From Arachidicoccus soli (lineage in GTDB: Bacteria > Bacteroidota > Bacteroidia > Chitinophagales > Chitinophagaceae), in contig NZ_CP032489.1 of NCBI RefSeq assembly GCF_003600625.1, forward strand, positions 3,162,001-3,226,000: 64,000 nt of DNA, in the 5' to 3' direction. The notes below the pieces were generated by a model. It made no database searches and was not told the DNA's origin. It worked only from the letters and a program-made list of their open reading frames with translations. Positions 1 through 9,370 of the stretch are shown in pieces (position 1 is the first letter of the stretch; each line of letters begins with the position of its first letter). Both the position numbers and the translations under genes were made by a program.

Positions 1-760
1 ACAAATGCGTCCTTATGCACAGAAGCTGCAGGAAGTATTGAGTAATATCATCAGCAGTCTACAAGGCGAAAGCAATATTAAGCTTGCGGAAGAAAGGCCT
101 ATAGAAAAAGTATTGCTTATCGTAATAACGAGTGATCGCGGATTGGCAGGCGCCTACAATGCCAACGTTGTAAAAGCTGCGAAACTAGCCATTGCAACTA
201 AATATCAAAAACAAGCTGATAAGGGAAATGTAAATATCTGGAATATTGGTAAAAAAGGTTGGGAAGCTTTCTCAAAAGCAGGCTACAGCACCAATGACAA
301 ATATAAAGATATGTTTGTCAATCTAAATTTTGCACATGTTCAGGAAGCGGCACAAGCAGCTATTCATGCATTTGAAAATAGAGAATTCGATGCCGTTGAA
401 ATTGTTTATAGCGAATTTGTAAATGCGGCCGTGCAAAAATTTGCAGCGGAGCCTTTCCTTCCTATTCCTAAAATAGAAAAGAAAGCAGGTCAAAAAAATG
501 TTGATTTCATCTTTGAACCCAATAAAGAGAAATTAATTGCTGAATTGATGCCTAAAATATTAAACACGCAATTATATAAAGCCGTATTAGATGCACAAGC
601 AAGTGAGCACGGTGCACGTATGACAGCAATGGATAAAGCTAGCGAAAACGCAAATGAAATTTTGCGTAACCTAAAAATATCTTACAATCGTGCGCGTCAG
701 GCAGCCATAACAACTGAACTTACAGAAATTGTAAGTGGCGCAGCTGCTTTACAGGGCTAA
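1..760 (+). CDS. atpG: F1F0 ATP synthase gamma subunit, 5' end outside window
   Basis: This is the rotor stalk subunit of F1, linking rotation of the c-ring to catalysis in the alpha/beta hexamer. The visible part begins at the motif MRPYAQKLQEVLSNI, which in full-length gamma subunits lies about 40 residues in, so the N-terminal helix and start codon lie upstream of base 1; the ATG at base 5 is internal. The ITSDRGLAGAYN motif and the C-terminal helix (RMTAMDKASENANEIL, then NRARQAAITTELTEIVSGAAAL) are diagnostic. The neighbours are scpB and purE, not other atp genes. atpA, its usual partner, lies about 54 kb away on the other strand. Confidence 0.96.
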   Translation, partial: QMRPYAQKLQEVLSNIISSLQGESNIKLAEERPIEKVLLIVITSDRGLAGAYNANVVKAAKLAIATKYQKQADKGNVNIWNIGKKGWEAFSKAGYSTNDKYKDMFVNLNFAHVQEAAQAAIHAFENREFDAVEIVYSEFVNAAVQKFAAEPFLPIPKIEKKAGQKNVDFIFEPNKEKLIAELMPKILNTQLYKAVLDAQASEHGARMTAMDKASENANEILRNLKISYNRARQAAITTELTEIVSGAAALQG

Positions 761-803
761 CACCTGTCAGAAAGAATAAATATAAATTGATTCATAATTT
801 AAG

Positions 804-833
804 CTGCAAGTTTTTTAACTTGCAGTTTTAGTT
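804..833 (+). terminator. Rho-independent terminator after atpG
   Basis: A perfect 9-bp stem (CTGCAAGTT with AACTTGCAG) around a TTTT loop is followed by a short T-rich run. It lies 44 bases after the atpG stop and just before scpB, so it probably ends the atpG transcript. Confidence 0.75.
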
Positions 834-846
834 TACAAACATATAT

Positions 847-1563
847 ATGGAAATAAGCCAAATTATCCCACATATTGAATCCTTGGTATTTGCAAGTGAA
901 AGACCAATTACCAGTCTGGAAATAGTGGAATTTATTAATAATGCATTTGGGTTTTTGGAACAGCAAATCTCGCTGGATCAGGTAGAAATCGCATTAGAGG
1001 GTATCCGGGAGAAATACAGTTCAGCACATTACCCTTTTGAAGTTATTCAAAGTGGCGGTGGATGGCAGTTCCTTACCAAGCCTATTTTTTATAATACCAT
1101 TGCGCAGCTGAACGGTGAAAAATTTTTAAAGAAATTATCCAACGCCTCCCTGGAAACGCTTTCTATCATCGCTTACAAACAGCCTATCACTAAAGGAGAA
1201 ATAGAAAGTATTCGTGGTGTCAACAGCGATTATAGTGTTCAAAAATTATTGGAGAAGGAATTGATTATTATTTGTGGAAGAAATGAAGAGTTGCCGGGCA
1301 AACCATTAATATATGCTACATCAAAGGGGTTTATGGATTATTTTGGGCTAAACTCTCCGGATGATTTGCCTAAAATAAAGGAAGTTCTAGCTGAACAAAT
1401 GGTAGAGGCAACCACGCAATTAAGAACAACAGAAAATAATGAAGATTTTGACATTTTTAGAGATGAAAAGCAAAAGGACAAAATCGAAGGAGATACAATT
1501 GAAATGCCTGAGTTACCTTTAGAAGATAATTTATCCGCAGAAGAAAATACAAACAATGAATAA
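847..1563 (+). CDS. scpB: Segregation and condensation protein B (ScpB)
   Basis: ScpB is the kite subunit of the SMC-ScpAB condensin that compacts and separates chromosomes. The 238-aa protein has the two winged-helix domains of the family: an N-terminal one (about residues 1-85) and a second holding the signature [20 protein letters not shown] and [18 protein letters not shown]. The conserved [18 protein letters not shown] follows. After about residue 175 comes an acidic low-complexity tail, common in the phylum. The start ATG follows a short A/T stretch without a clear Shine-Dalgarno site. The 3' end overlaps purE by 8 bases, so the two are probably translated together. Confidence 0.95.
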   Translation: MEISQIIPHIESLVFASERPITSLEIVEFINNAFGFLEQQISLDQVEIALEGIREKYSSAHYPFEVIQSGGGWQFLTKPIFYNTIAQLNGEKFLKKLSNASLETLSIIAYKQPITKGEIESIRGVNSDYSVQKLLEKELIIICGRNEELPGKPLIYATSKGFMDYFGLNSPDDLPKIKEVLAEQMVEATTQLRTTENNEDFDIFRDEKQKDKIEGDTIEMPELPLEDNLSAEENTNNE

Positions 1564-2080
1564 TAGTACTATACCTAAAGTTGGCATTATCATGGGTAGC
1601 GATAGTGACCTGAAAATAATGCAGGATGCAGCAGTCATCTTAAAAGAATTTAAAATACCATTTGAGCTAACTGTCGTATCTGCACATCGCACTCCTGAAC
1701 GAATGGTAAAGTATGCACAAACGGCAGCTACTCGTGGTCTTTGTGTAATAATTGCCGGGGCCGGAGGTGCGGCTCATTTACCGGGAATGATAGCCTCACT
1801 TACCACTCTACCGGTTATTGGAGTCCCCATTAAATCTTCTAATTCTATTGATGGATGGGATTCGGTGCTATCTATTTTACAAATGCCCAATGGGGTTCCT
1901 GTCGCAACAGTTGCATTGAATGCCGCAAAAAACGCAGGTCTCTTAGCAGCACAAATCTTGGCAATAGCTGACGAATCACTGGCAGAAAGATATAGCACTT
2001 ATAAAAAACAATTACAACAATCAGTTGATGAAAAAATCAATCACTTAAAAAGTGAATGGCCGAATGAATTTGATTCCTAA
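1556..2080 (+). CDS. purE: N5-carboxyaminoimidazole ribonucleotide mutase (PurE)
   Basis: PurE converts N5-CAIR to CAIR in de novo purine synthesis in the cytoplasm. The 174-aa length and the class I motifs GSDSDLKIM (about residue 14), SAHRTPERM (about 44) and [11 protein letters not shown] (about 70) are clear; the serine, histidine and glycine-rich segments form the nucleotide site. The ATG overlaps the end of scpB by 8 bases, which suggests translational coupling. No purK lies in the window. Confidence 0.96.
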   Translation: MNNSTIPKVGIIMGSDSDLKIMQDAAVILKEFKIPFELTVVSAHRTPERMVKYAQTAATRGLCVIIAGAGGAAHLPGMIASLTTLPVIGVPIKSSNSIDGWDSVLSILQMPNGVPVATVALNAAKNAGLLAAQILAIADESLAERYSTYKKQLQQSVDEKINHLKSEWPNEFDS

Positions 2081-2570
2081 ATATTTTACTCCCTTTTTAA
2101 TAAGATTAAGCTTTGTTCTTTCCGGCTTCTTTTAATGGATTAATATGAAGCATATTTTAGATAATGTAACCTGGAATGCGTTAAACACAGGCAATAGAGA
2201 TCTTTCTCTAGGCAATGAAAATGTAAGGTTTTTCCATAAAGAAGTTTCTCCTTTTGCCGGAATGCCGAAAATAACCAACGAGAATTTTAATACGCTTCAT
2301 GCCTATTGTAAGGCAACAAGAAGATTCAATCTTTTCATAGGAAAAGAAATCATTATTCCAGATGATTGGAAGATTATTCGTAAATCGAATATATGGCAAA
2401 TGGTTTGCAATCGAGAGATAGGTAAATTTTCTCCACAAAATACGATTCAGCCACTGACACAAAATCATGTGGAAGAGATGGTTACACTTACACAACAGAC
2501 GCATCCGGGTCCATTTGAAAAAGAGACCATATTATTTGGCCATTATGAAGGGATTTTTGAGCACAATAAA

Positions 2571-2592
2571 TTAACCCACATTGCAGGCTAAC
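2571..2592 (+). repeat. Left target duplication (TTAA) and left inverted repeat of the IS
   Basis: TTAA at 2571-2574 is followed by the left tip CCCACATTGCAGGCTAAC. Its first 11 bases are the exact reverse complement of the right tip. Confidence 0.88.
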
Positions 2593-4652
2593 AAATGTTA
2601 TCATGTTAAAAAGGTCGTTGATTTAGTTAAATATTAATTATATAATTATTTCAATAATTCGTAAATATATTATTATCAATATGTATAAAATTGAAAATCC
2701 GTTGTAGTCCCACAGGGTTCAGTGTATTTTTAGTGCTGGGTAGCCTATCTTCGTATGGATGTTTTTAAAGATCGCTTATAAACGAATAAGAGCAACCGGA
2801 GAGGAAGAAAAAACTTACCGGTTAGTGGAGAGCTATCGTTATATGGACCGTGTTCGTCATGAAATAATTTTACATCTGGGAAAGCTGGAAGAATTAGAAA
2901 CACCTGAGCAAAAAAGGGACATGGCTATACGTATCAATACGCTGATGCGACAGTATCATCGTAAGGAGCTTGATTTGTTTAAGCATGAAGATCCACAAGT
3001 AGAAATATTAGCCCAGAAATTTTTCAAAGAGATCCTTGAAAAGCAGCGTGTAGACACAGCTTCAGGCAAGTCTCGTCTGGTCATAGACGAGCACAGTGTC
3101 AAAAACAAGGATGTTCGGGAAGTAGGCACAGAATGGCTGTGTAAGCAGGCCTTGGATCAGCTAGGGCTTTGCTCTTTCTTACAACATCAAGGGTGGGAGG
3201 AAGAAAAAATACAATTGGCTTATACACATATCATCAGCCGGTGCGCTTATCCTGCATCCGAACTGAGGACCAGCGAATGGATCCGGCAGAACTCCTCCAT
3301 TTGCGAGGTCACAGGTTATCCCATAAGTAAAGTCACCAAGGATAAGCTATACCACATTACCAAGGAGCTTTACAACATTAAAGAAGCCCTGGAAAAGCAC
3401 CTAAGTTATCGCACCAGTGAGCTTTTTGATCTGGAGGATGAAATCATCCTTTATGACCTAACGAACACGTATTATGAGGGCGCCATGCGCAGTAGCCAAT
3501 TGGCTAAATTTGGGCGTAGTAAAGAAAAGCGCAGTGATGCCAAATTGGTGGTATTGGCATTGGTCGTGAACCTGGAAGGTTTCGTCAAATACTCTCAGAT
3601 CTTTGAAGGCAATATGGCAGATAGCACCAGCCTGCAGAAGTTAATAGAGGACTTATCCCTCAGGACGTCTTCTGCGCAGCGAAAACCCACGATCGTCATG
3701 GACGCCGGGATCGCTACTCAAAAGAACCTGGAACTTCTTAAGAGCAAAAAGTTTGAATATATGTGCGTAGCAAGATCTAGCCTGAATAAATACACTATAG
3801 ATACAGATAGTGATCCTGTTAAGATAGCGGACAAAAAAGGCCAACCCTTGACCCTGCAAAAAGTAAAAGTAGAGGGCAATACGGACACCTGGCTTCTTGT
3901 ACATAGTGAAGCAAAGGCAGTGAAGGAATCCGGCATGAACAGTCGTTTCAGTCAGCGCTATGAACAAGGCCTGGAAAATATAAGGGCTAGCCTGACAAAG
4001 AAAAGTGGTGTCAAGAAACAGGAAAAGGTCAGTGAGCGGATAGGGCGGCTTAAAGCCAAATATCCAAGCATGAATAGATATTACGATATCCAACTAGCTA
4101 TTGACGAAAATGGTATCGTAACGGAACTTACCTGGCAACAAAAGCCTGTGGAGAAAAAAGAGGGCCATTACCTGTTACGAACAACGCTTGATGAAAAACA
4201 GGAAGCCACGCAGTGGGCAGTGTATAATGCTATAAGGAACATTGAAGGCTCATTTCGTTGTTTGAAAAACGATCTGGATCTAAGACCCATCTTTCATAAA
4301 ACAGATGAAGCCTCTATGGCACACCTGCATCTGGGTATCTTGGCTTACTGGACCGTTAATACACTCAGATATCAGCTTAAAGCGAAAGGCATCCAAAATG
4401 AATGGACCGACATCAGAAGAATTATGGATACCCAAAAACTGGTGACCACTACCATGGTCGATCAGTATGATCAGTTGATTACCATACGCCAATGTAGTGA
4501 ACCGGAGGCTAAGGTTATGGAGATTTATACCGCATTAAATTACAAGCTCCAACCGTTCACTCGCAAAAAATCTGTAGTCCCACTTTCTGAAAATCAAAAA
4601 ATTGAAACGCCTGCTACTAGGGCTAAACGATCGGGTTAAGTTGCAATGTGGG
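2575..4652 (+). mobile_element. IS1634-type insertion sequence, 2,078 bp
   Basis: The element is bounded by imperfect inverted repeats beginning CCCACATTGCA (11 matches at the tip, 15 of 18 over 18 bases). It is flanked on both sides by TTAA, read as a 4-bp target duplication because removing one copy and the element restores the host GNAT gene. It carries one intact transposase gene, whose stop codon lies 13 bases from the right end. The 180-bp left leader before the transposase is AT-rich. The motif TGTAGTCCCAC occurs inside both ends (2703-2713 and 4573-4583). The element appears complete and potentially active. Confidence 0.92.
2759..4639 (+). CDS. IS1634 family DDE transposase
   Basis: This 626-aa protein should cut and rejoin the element ends. 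The IS4/IS1634-like catalytic residues are visible: D233 in YDLTNTYYEG, D315 in VMDAGIAT and E496 in RNIEGSFRCLK with the E-x6-K spacing (K503). The length and the insertion between the second D and the E suit the IS1634 family. The frame is open from the ATG at 2759 to the stop near the right end, so the enzyme looks intact. The C-terminal tail (TPATRAKRSG) is basic. It is the only gene of the element. Confidence 0.93.
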   Translation: MFLKIAYKRIRATGEEEKTYRLVESYRYMDRVRHEIILHLGKLEELETPEQKRDMAIRINTLMRQYHRKELDLFKHEDPQVEILAQKFFKEILEKQRVDTASGKSRLVIDEHSVKNKDVREVGTEWLCKQALDQLGLCSFLQHQGWEEEKIQLAYTHIISRCAYPASELRTSEWIRQNSSICEVTGYPISKVTKDKLYHITKELYNIKEALEKHLSYRTSELFDLEDEIILYDLTNTYYEGAMRSSQLAKFGRSKEKRSDAKLVVLALVVNLEGFVKYSQIFEGNMADSTSLQKLIEDLSLRTSSAQRKPTIVMDAGIATQKNLELLKSKKFEYMCVARSSLNKYTIDTDSDPVKIADKKGQPLTLQKVKVEGNTDTWLLVHSEAKAVKESGMNSRFSQRYEQGLENIRASLTKKSGVKKQEKVSERIGRLKAKYPSMNRYYDIQLAIDENGIVTELTWQQKPVEKKEGHYLLRTTLDEKQEATQWAVYNAIRNIEGSFRCLKNDLDLRPIFHKTDEASMAHLHLGILAYWTVNTLRYQLKAKGIQNEWTDIRRIMDTQKLVTTTMVDQYDQLITIRQCSEPEAKVMEIYTALNYKLQPFTRKKSVVPLSENQKIETPATRAKRSG

Positions 4653-4656
4653 TTAA
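4635..4656 (+). repeat. Right inverted repeat and right target duplication (TTAA) of the IS
   Basis: The right tip ends TGCAATGTGGG at 4652 and is followed by TTAA at 4653-4656. The host reading frame resumes in TTAA exactly where the left half stopped. Confidence 0.88.
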
Positions 4657-4950
4657 TCGCGATGGCCGGTCAGAGAATGTTCCCGCAACCTTATGCTGAA
4701 ATAAGTGCTGTTTGTACGCATCCGGACTTTAGGGGCAGGGGGCTGGCCGCTGATCTAATACAAAGTCAAATTCATAGAATGCAGTCCATCGCTGCAATAC
4801 CCTTCCTACATGTACTTGCAGAAAATATAGCCGCAATAAAACTATATGAGAAGCTGGGTTTTGAAAAGAGAAAAGAATTTATTGTTTATACAATTGAACC
4901 TGTTTTATAACCCATTCTTTAAAGGCAAAATAGAGAGAAATATATCTTTA

Positions 4951-5748
4951 CTACCCGAGTATTTCATTTAATACTTTTGCCAAACGCAATCCCCCGTATA
5001 GCAATTGCTGGTTCAATTTATTTATAAAAATATAATTATAGTCATAGCTTAATCTTGAATTGGCAGGTGTTCTGTCATATACTTCATCGGCTAACTGATG
5101 TGATTGATAAAACCAATCCTCCAAGCTACCACCTTGAATAGCTTTAATTTGATTTTTATCATCAATATTTAAAACAGTCGCATATTCGGTATAACTCCAT
5201 TTCTGAAAATCTATTAGTTCAGAATCCCAAATACTGTGAAGATTGGTCTTTTTACCGAACCAATATTCAGTGATTTTATTCCCACCTGCATCATCCGGGC
5301 GTCCAACATGCAAAGGTTGTTCCAGATCGCCTATAAAATGCACCAGGAACATTAAGGCTATTTTACGTTGTTCTACAGGCAAAGATTTATCCGCCAACTG
5401 CTTTTCCATGGCAGGGATTTGCGAGTATAGGCTTTTGTGTGAGATATCCTTAAGTGCTTGAATAAAGTCAGGCTCAGAAATATGACCTTGTACGTCCACG
5501 TAGTGCCATGGGCTGGTGGACTTCCATTTATCTGTAGTGTCCGATTTAATAAAATCAGGCCAATTAGCCCAAAAGGCCAGAGGCCCTTTGCCCATTAATT
5601 TATATAAGTTTCGCTGCGCCTTTTTTGTAAGATTTCGCTGCGCAATTTCAGCAACCACCCTGTGTCCGGTGGTACCCCAAGCATAGGAGAATTGCACAAT
5701 CATCAGTAAGGCCAGGGTCATTAAAACAAACTTCAGCAGATATTTCAT
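4951..5748 (-). CDS. Secreted S1/P1-type zinc nuclease
   Basis: The enzyme cleaves single-stranded DNA and RNA, and some members act as 3'-nucleotidases, outside the cytoplasm. An N-terminal signal peptide (MKYLLKFVLMTLALLMIVQF) ends before WGTTGHR; in this family the N-terminal tryptophan of the mature enzyme is itself a zinc ligand. The other trinuclear zinc ligands are visible: H of TGHR, D of NWPDF, H of WHYVD, H and D of LVHFIGDLEQPLH, and H and D of LHSIWD. I chose the ATG at 5748 because it begins the signal peptide; an upstream ATG at 5793 overlaps the DUF4293 stop and would add 15 polar residues. The product is about 265 aa, and the gene is probably co-transcribed with the gene upstream. 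Confidence 0.93.
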   Translation of the reverse strand: MKYLLKFVLMTLALLMIVQFSYAWGTTGHRVVAEIAQRNLTKKAQRNLYKLMGKGPLAFWANWPDFIKSDTTDKWKSTSPWHYVDVQGHISEPDFIQALKDISHKSLYSQIPAMEKQLADKSLPVEQRKIALMFLVHFIGDLEQPLHVGRPDDAGGNKITEYWFGKKTNLHSIWDSELIDFQKWSYTEYATVLNIDDKNQIKAIQGGSLEDWFYQSHQLADEVYDRTPANSRLSYDYNYIFINKLNQQLLYGGLRLAKVLNEILG

Positions 5749-5789
5749 TATTGGTCCCTTATTTTTTAACGTTAATGCAGTATGTTTTA

Positions 5790-6224
5790 TCAATCCCTCA
5801 GCCTGTCAGCGCTTCTTAATAGTTTCATATCTCTACGAACCCCGCGCATAGCCATAAATAAAAATACAGGTAGTGCAAATACAAAAATGGATGTGAGAGC
5901 CATTGTACCACTACCAGGCAGGAAATATTTATTTATCTCAAAATAATATAAATAAATTAATAGGAGACTTAATAAAAAGCTTAGGAATATCAGCCAAAAT
6001 TGCTGACGCCGGCTCTTGAACATGAAGATTGCAATAAGTGATATAATGACCACCGCCACAGTTGCAATCATGACTAATACAGACGGATGATAAGCATTTA
6101 AAGGCTCCTGCAAATGCTGCACACCCCCATCCATCCATGTGCCGACATAAAAACTAAATTTAAATGATAGTGCTGCAATTATCACTACCAACAATAACCA
6201 TAGGGATTGAATACGTTGTATCAT
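5790..6224 (-). CDS. DUF4293 family four-helix membrane protein
   Basis: This is a 144-aa integral membrane protein with four predicted hydrophobic helices, opening MIQRIQSLWLLLVVIIAALS and ending in a basic tail (RGVRRDMKLLRSADRLRD). The start motif MIQRIQ(S/T)(L/I)(W/Y)L is typical of DUF4293, a family of unknown function found mainly in Bacteroidota. It follows ffh by 42 bases, and its stop overlaps an upstream in-frame ATG of the nuclease gene. No enzymatic motif is seen. Confidence 0.85.
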   Translation of the reverse strand: MIQRIQSLWLLLVVIIAALSFKFSFYVGTWMDGGVQHLQEPLNAYHPSVLVMIATVAVVIISLIAIFMFKSRRQQFWLIFLSFLLSLLLIYLYYFEINKYFLPGSGTMALTSIFVFALPVFLFMAMRGVRRDMKLLRSADRLRD

Positions 6225-6266
6225 AATTGATATTTTTCAAACTTTAAAGTAGCTAAATCTTTTGTA

Positions 6267-7604
6267 TTATTTCCTCATACCCCGCATCGCACCCATACCA
6301 CCCATCATACCCATGGGCATTTTACTCATACCTTTCATCATCTGGCGCATTTGTTCAAACTGCTTCATAAAAGCATTGACCTCATGCAATTGTTTGCCGG
6401 CACCTTTCGCAATACGATTCCTGCGCGAAGCATCAATACTATCTGGGTTTGCGCGTTCAAAAGGTGTCATTGAGCTTATAATAGCTTCTACACCTTTAAA
6501 TGCATCATCGCTGATATCCACATCTTTTATCGCCTTTCCTACACCGGGAATCATCCCCATAATATCTTTCAGATTGCCCATCTTTTTTATCTGTTGCAAC
6601 TGCTCCATAAAATCCTGAAAGTCAAATTGATTTTTGCGGATTTTCTTCTCCAGTCTCTTCGCCTTCTCTTCATCATATTGTTCCTGTGCTTTTTCTACCA
6701 AGGAAGTAATGTCGCCCATACCAAGAATACGTTGCGCCATACGACCGGGATAAAACACATCCAATGTATCCAGTTTCTCACCACTACTCACGAACTTAAT
6801 GGGCTTCTGAACGGTATATTTAATCGTCAAAGCCGCACCACCGCGGGTATCCCCATCCAATTTAGTCAATACAACGCCGGTAAAGTCGAGCCGATCATTA
6901 AAGGCTTTAGCTGTATTTACCGCATCCTGCCCTGTCATCGAATCCACTACAAACAAGATCTCGTTGGGTTTAGCGGCCTGTTTTATATTTGCCACTTCTT
7001 CCATCATCATTTCATCCACTGCCAAACGGCCGGCAGTATCTATAATGATTACATTTTTAGCCTTTTCTTTTGCGTATTTAAGAGCGTTTTCCGCAATTGA
7101 AACGGCATTTTTGTTTTCACGTTCACTAAAAACTTCTACGCCAATCTGTTCTCCCAAAACCTGCAATTGGTCTATGGCCGCAGGGCGGTAAATATCACCC
7201 GCCACCAACAATGGTGATTTGCCTTTTTTAGTTTTTAAATAGTTGGCCAACTTGCCGCAGAAAGTAGTTTTACCACTCCCTTGTAATCCTGCAACCAAAA
7301 TAATTGTAGGTTTTGCGCTAATATCAAACTGTGCTTCTACTCCACCCATCAATTCTGTCAATTCATCCTGCACAATTTTTACCATCAATTGACCCGGGCT
7401 AATGGCATTAATTACTTTTTCGCCGGTAGCCTTTTCTTTTACCCTATCGGTAAATTCTTTGGCAATTTTATAGTTCACATCCGCATCCAAAAGTGCACGA
7501 CGTATGTCTTTTACGGTATTGGCGATATTTAATTCTGATATGCGCGCCTCACCTTTCAGATTCTTAAATGCACCTTCTAAACGCTCCGAGAGATTATTAA
7601 ACAT
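6267..7604 (-). CDS. ffh: Signal recognition particle protein Ffh (SRP54)
   Basis: Ffh binds 4.5S RNA and signal sequences of nascent membrane proteins and delivers ribosomes to FtsY through paired GTPases. The 445-aa protein has the N domain (about 1-90), the G domain with GLQGSGKTTFCGKLA, DTAGRLAVDE and TKLDGDTRGGA, and the M domain ending in a methionine-rich tail (MMKGMSKMPMGMMGGMG) that forms the signal-peptide groove. The start ATG at 7604 opens MFNNLSERLEGAFKNL, standard for the family. It is the first gene of a three-gene minus-strand run with DUF4293 and the nuclease. Confidence 0.98.
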   Translation of the reverse strand: MFNNLSERLEGAFKNLKGEARISELNIANTVKDIRRALLDADVNYKIAKEFTDRVKEKATGEKVINAISPGQLMVKIVQDELTELMGGVEAQFDISAKPTIILVAGLQGSGKTTFCGKLANYLKTKKGKSPLLVAGDIYRPAAIDQLQVLGEQIGVEVFSERENKNAVSIAENALKYAKEKAKNVIIIDTAGRLAVDEMMMEEVANIKQAAKPNEILFVVDSMTGQDAVNTAKAFNDRLDFTGVVLTKLDGDTRGGAALTIKYTVQKPIKFVSSGEKLDTLDVFYPGRMAQRILGMGDITSLVEKAQEQYDEEKAKRLEKKIRKNQFDFQDFMEQLQQIKKMGNLKDIMGMIPGVGKAIKDVDISDDAFKGVEAIISSMTPFERANPDSIDASRRNRIAKGAGKQLHEVNAFMKQFEQMRQMMKGMSKMPMGMMGGMGAMRGMRK

Positions 7605-8088
7605 GTAATTTTATTTCTAAATTATTCGCTGCGAAAATAAGAAATTAAGCCGATTTACAATTCTAGATTTAATTCTTTAGTGTAAGAATAATTTAAAGGC
7701 TTTTTAGCGTATGCTATTGCGAGTCAGGCAATCCACTTGTAGTTGTCGCTCCAGCGTCGCGCCAAGCTACCACTACTTTCCCTCAGGCTTCTTCCAAAGG
7801 GAGGCATTTTTTGTATAGAAGAAAATACAAATTTTATTGATGATTGACGGAACCGAATACGGACTGGGTCTGGGTGAAATTGGAAAGTGTCCGCGAGTCT
7901 CTTAAAGAAAGGATGCTACATTGTTTATTTCAAGCCGATTACATACATAATCATGGCCACCTGTCAATTAATATGAAGAGCAGTCTACAACACAATAGCT
8001 ATCATGTAGCAGGTTTTCTTATTTACAAAACTTTTTAATTCAAAAATAAAAACCTAATTTTAGGCACTTTTAAAGTTCAACTTAAAAT
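7605..8088. other. Intergenic stretch between ffh and the ATPase gene
   Basis: About 480 bases lie between two divergent genes. The part at about 7725-7815 is more GC-rich than its surroundings and holds a degenerate CCCTCAGG / CCAAAGGGAGG arrangement resembling worn intergenic repeats. A 64-codon open frame at 7844-8038 has no recognisable features. I see no RNA gene here. Confidence 0.5.
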
Positions 8089-9264
8089 ATGTCTAATTCT
8101 AAAAATAGTTTCTTACCCAGAAAATTACATAATGAACTAGAACGATTATCAGAATTATATGCTGTCATTGTAGTTACTGGCCCAAGGCAATCAGGCAAAA
8201 CGACTTTATGTAAAAACCAATTTAGCAATTACCATTATATAAATTTGGAAAACATAAGTATAAGAGAACAAATCGTTACAGCACCCAAGGCTTTTTTGGA
8301 GCAATATCAACAAGGCTTAATCATAGACGAAGCGCAATATGCTCCGGAATTATTTTCATATATTCAAGTGATTGTAGATGAAAATGAAGATGCAAGGTTT
8401 ATATTAACAGGGAGCAGCAATTTTTCATTAATGGAAGGGATTACACAATCTCTTGCCGGAAGAGCAGCAATTCTTACGTTATTGCCTTTATCCTTGCAAG
8501 AATTAGGGGAGCTTATTCATCAGAATGATACAAACGCCTTGCTTTTCAAGGGTGGTTATCCCGCTGTTTGGGCAAAAGATATTCCGGCACAAGATGTTAG
8601 TAGAAATTATTATAACACTTATATTGAGCGGGACGTTCGTCAACTGCTGAACATAAAAGATATATTAAGGTTTCAGACTTTTATCAAGTTATGCGCAGGA
8701 AGAATAGCAACAGAATTTAACGCTTCAGCACTATCTAATGAGGTGGGAGTTTCTGTACCTACCATTCAGGAATGGCTGAGTGTGTTAGAAGCCTCTTATA
8801 TCCTTTTTCGTCTACCTCCTTTTTTTAGAAATATTGGGAAACGCTTAGTCAAAGCAGCCAAACTGTATTTTTATGATACAAGCTTACTCTGCTTTCTATT
8901 AGGAATAGAAAACGAGCAGCAGCTTACCACACACCCACTTCGAGGTGCAATATTTGAGAATATCGTTGTGCTAGAATTTTATAAAAATAGATATAACCAA
9001 GGGAAATCAACCAACTTGTATTTCTACAGAGATAAGTCACAAAAAGAAGTAGATCTTATCGAAGAAAAAGGAGCAAAGTTATATGCCTACGAGATCAAAT
9101 CAGCAAAAAGTTTTACAAGAGGTTTTGTAAGTAGTTTAGATTATTTGAGAAAAGTGATAGGCGAAGATATTGTTTCAACACAAGTAATTTATGATGGTGA
9201 GAATGACATTTATAGCCCAAATAATGGGGTGGTGAATTTTAGAAATATTAAATTTAACGATTAA
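8089..9264 (+). CDS. AAA ATPase with C-terminal DUF4143 domain
   Basis: The 391-aa protein has a P-loop GPRQSGKTTL (residues 31-40), a Walker B GLIIDEAQ (D80, E81) and sensor-like LTGSSNFSLM, followed by a winged-helix region (about 200-240) and the DUF4143 part (about 250-350) with the nuclease-like stretch FYRDKSQKEVDLI. Many copies of this family occur per genome. Their role is poorly known, with links to toxin-antitoxin or mobile functions proposed. It stands alone between divergent ffh and a secreted peptidase, so context gives no clue. The D-x-x-x-x-E-V-D-L motif resembles a PD-(D/E)xK site, but I cannot show activity. Confidence 0.88.
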   Translation: MSNSKNSFLPRKLHNELERLSELYAVIVVTGPRQSGKTTLCKNQFSNYHYINLENISIREQIVTAPKAFLEQYQQGLIIDEAQYAPELFSYIQVIVDENEDARFILTGSSNFSLMEGITQSLAGRAAILTLLPLSLQELGELIHQNDTNALLFKGGYPAVWAKDIPAQDVSRNYYNTYIERDVRQLLNIKDILRFQTFIKLCAGRIATEFNASALSNEVGVSVPTIQEWLSVLEASYILFRLPPFFRNIGKRLVKAAKLYFYDTSLLCFLLGIENEQQLTTHPLRGAIFENIVVLEFYKNRYNQGKSTNLYFYRDKSQKEVDLIEEKGAKLYAYEIKSAKSFTRGFVSSLDYLRKVIGEDIVSTQVIYDGENDIYSPNNGVVNFRNIKFND

Positions 9265-9370
9265 AGCAAGTGAAAAATTGAGATTTTTTGAATAGGGAAC
9301 CTAAATCTGAATATACCCATTACTAAGTTCCTATTTCCAATCCTATTTTTGAAACACAAAATCTCGTACA

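Larger units (their letters stand above)
2145..4910 (+). pseudogene. GNAT family N-acetyltransferase split by an insertion sequence
   Basis: The 5' part (2145-2573, 143 codons) and the 3' part (from 4656, 84 codons plus stop) belong to one GNAT acetyltransferase of about 227 residues, cut by the IS at 2575-4652. Joining the halves at one TTAA restores the reading frame and gives the continuous motif KLIAMAGQR. The 3' half carries the acetyl-CoA binding region (ISAVCTHPDFRGRGLAADLI) and the C-terminal IKLYEKLGF. The 5' half alone ends at a stop inside the IS (2589-2591) and lacks the acetyl-CoA site. Neither half shows other damage, so the insertion is probably recent. The acceptor substrate is unknown. 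Confidence 0.92.

Noticed and set aside
3653-4093. 146-codon antisense frame inside the transposase gene
   Set aside because: It is a shadow of the transposase coding frame with no domain features.
2703-4583. TGTAGTCCCAC direct repeat (2703-2713, 4573-4583) as the target duplication or true element ends
   Set aside because: The outer TTAA plus inverted tips restore the host frame exactly, so these repeats are internal to the element.
4602-4910. Open frame read as an independent small acetyltransferase gene
   Set aside because: Its start lies inside the IS and its first 17 codons are IS sequence; the rest is the displaced 3' half of the interrupted GNAT gene.
6594-7100. 168-codon frame opposite ffh
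   Set aside because: It is antisense to the conserved G and M domains of Ffh and has no protein-like motif.
7844-8038. 64-codon open frame before the ATPase gene
   Set aside because: No recognisable motif, no promoter or ribosome site, and it lies in a patch of uneven composition.
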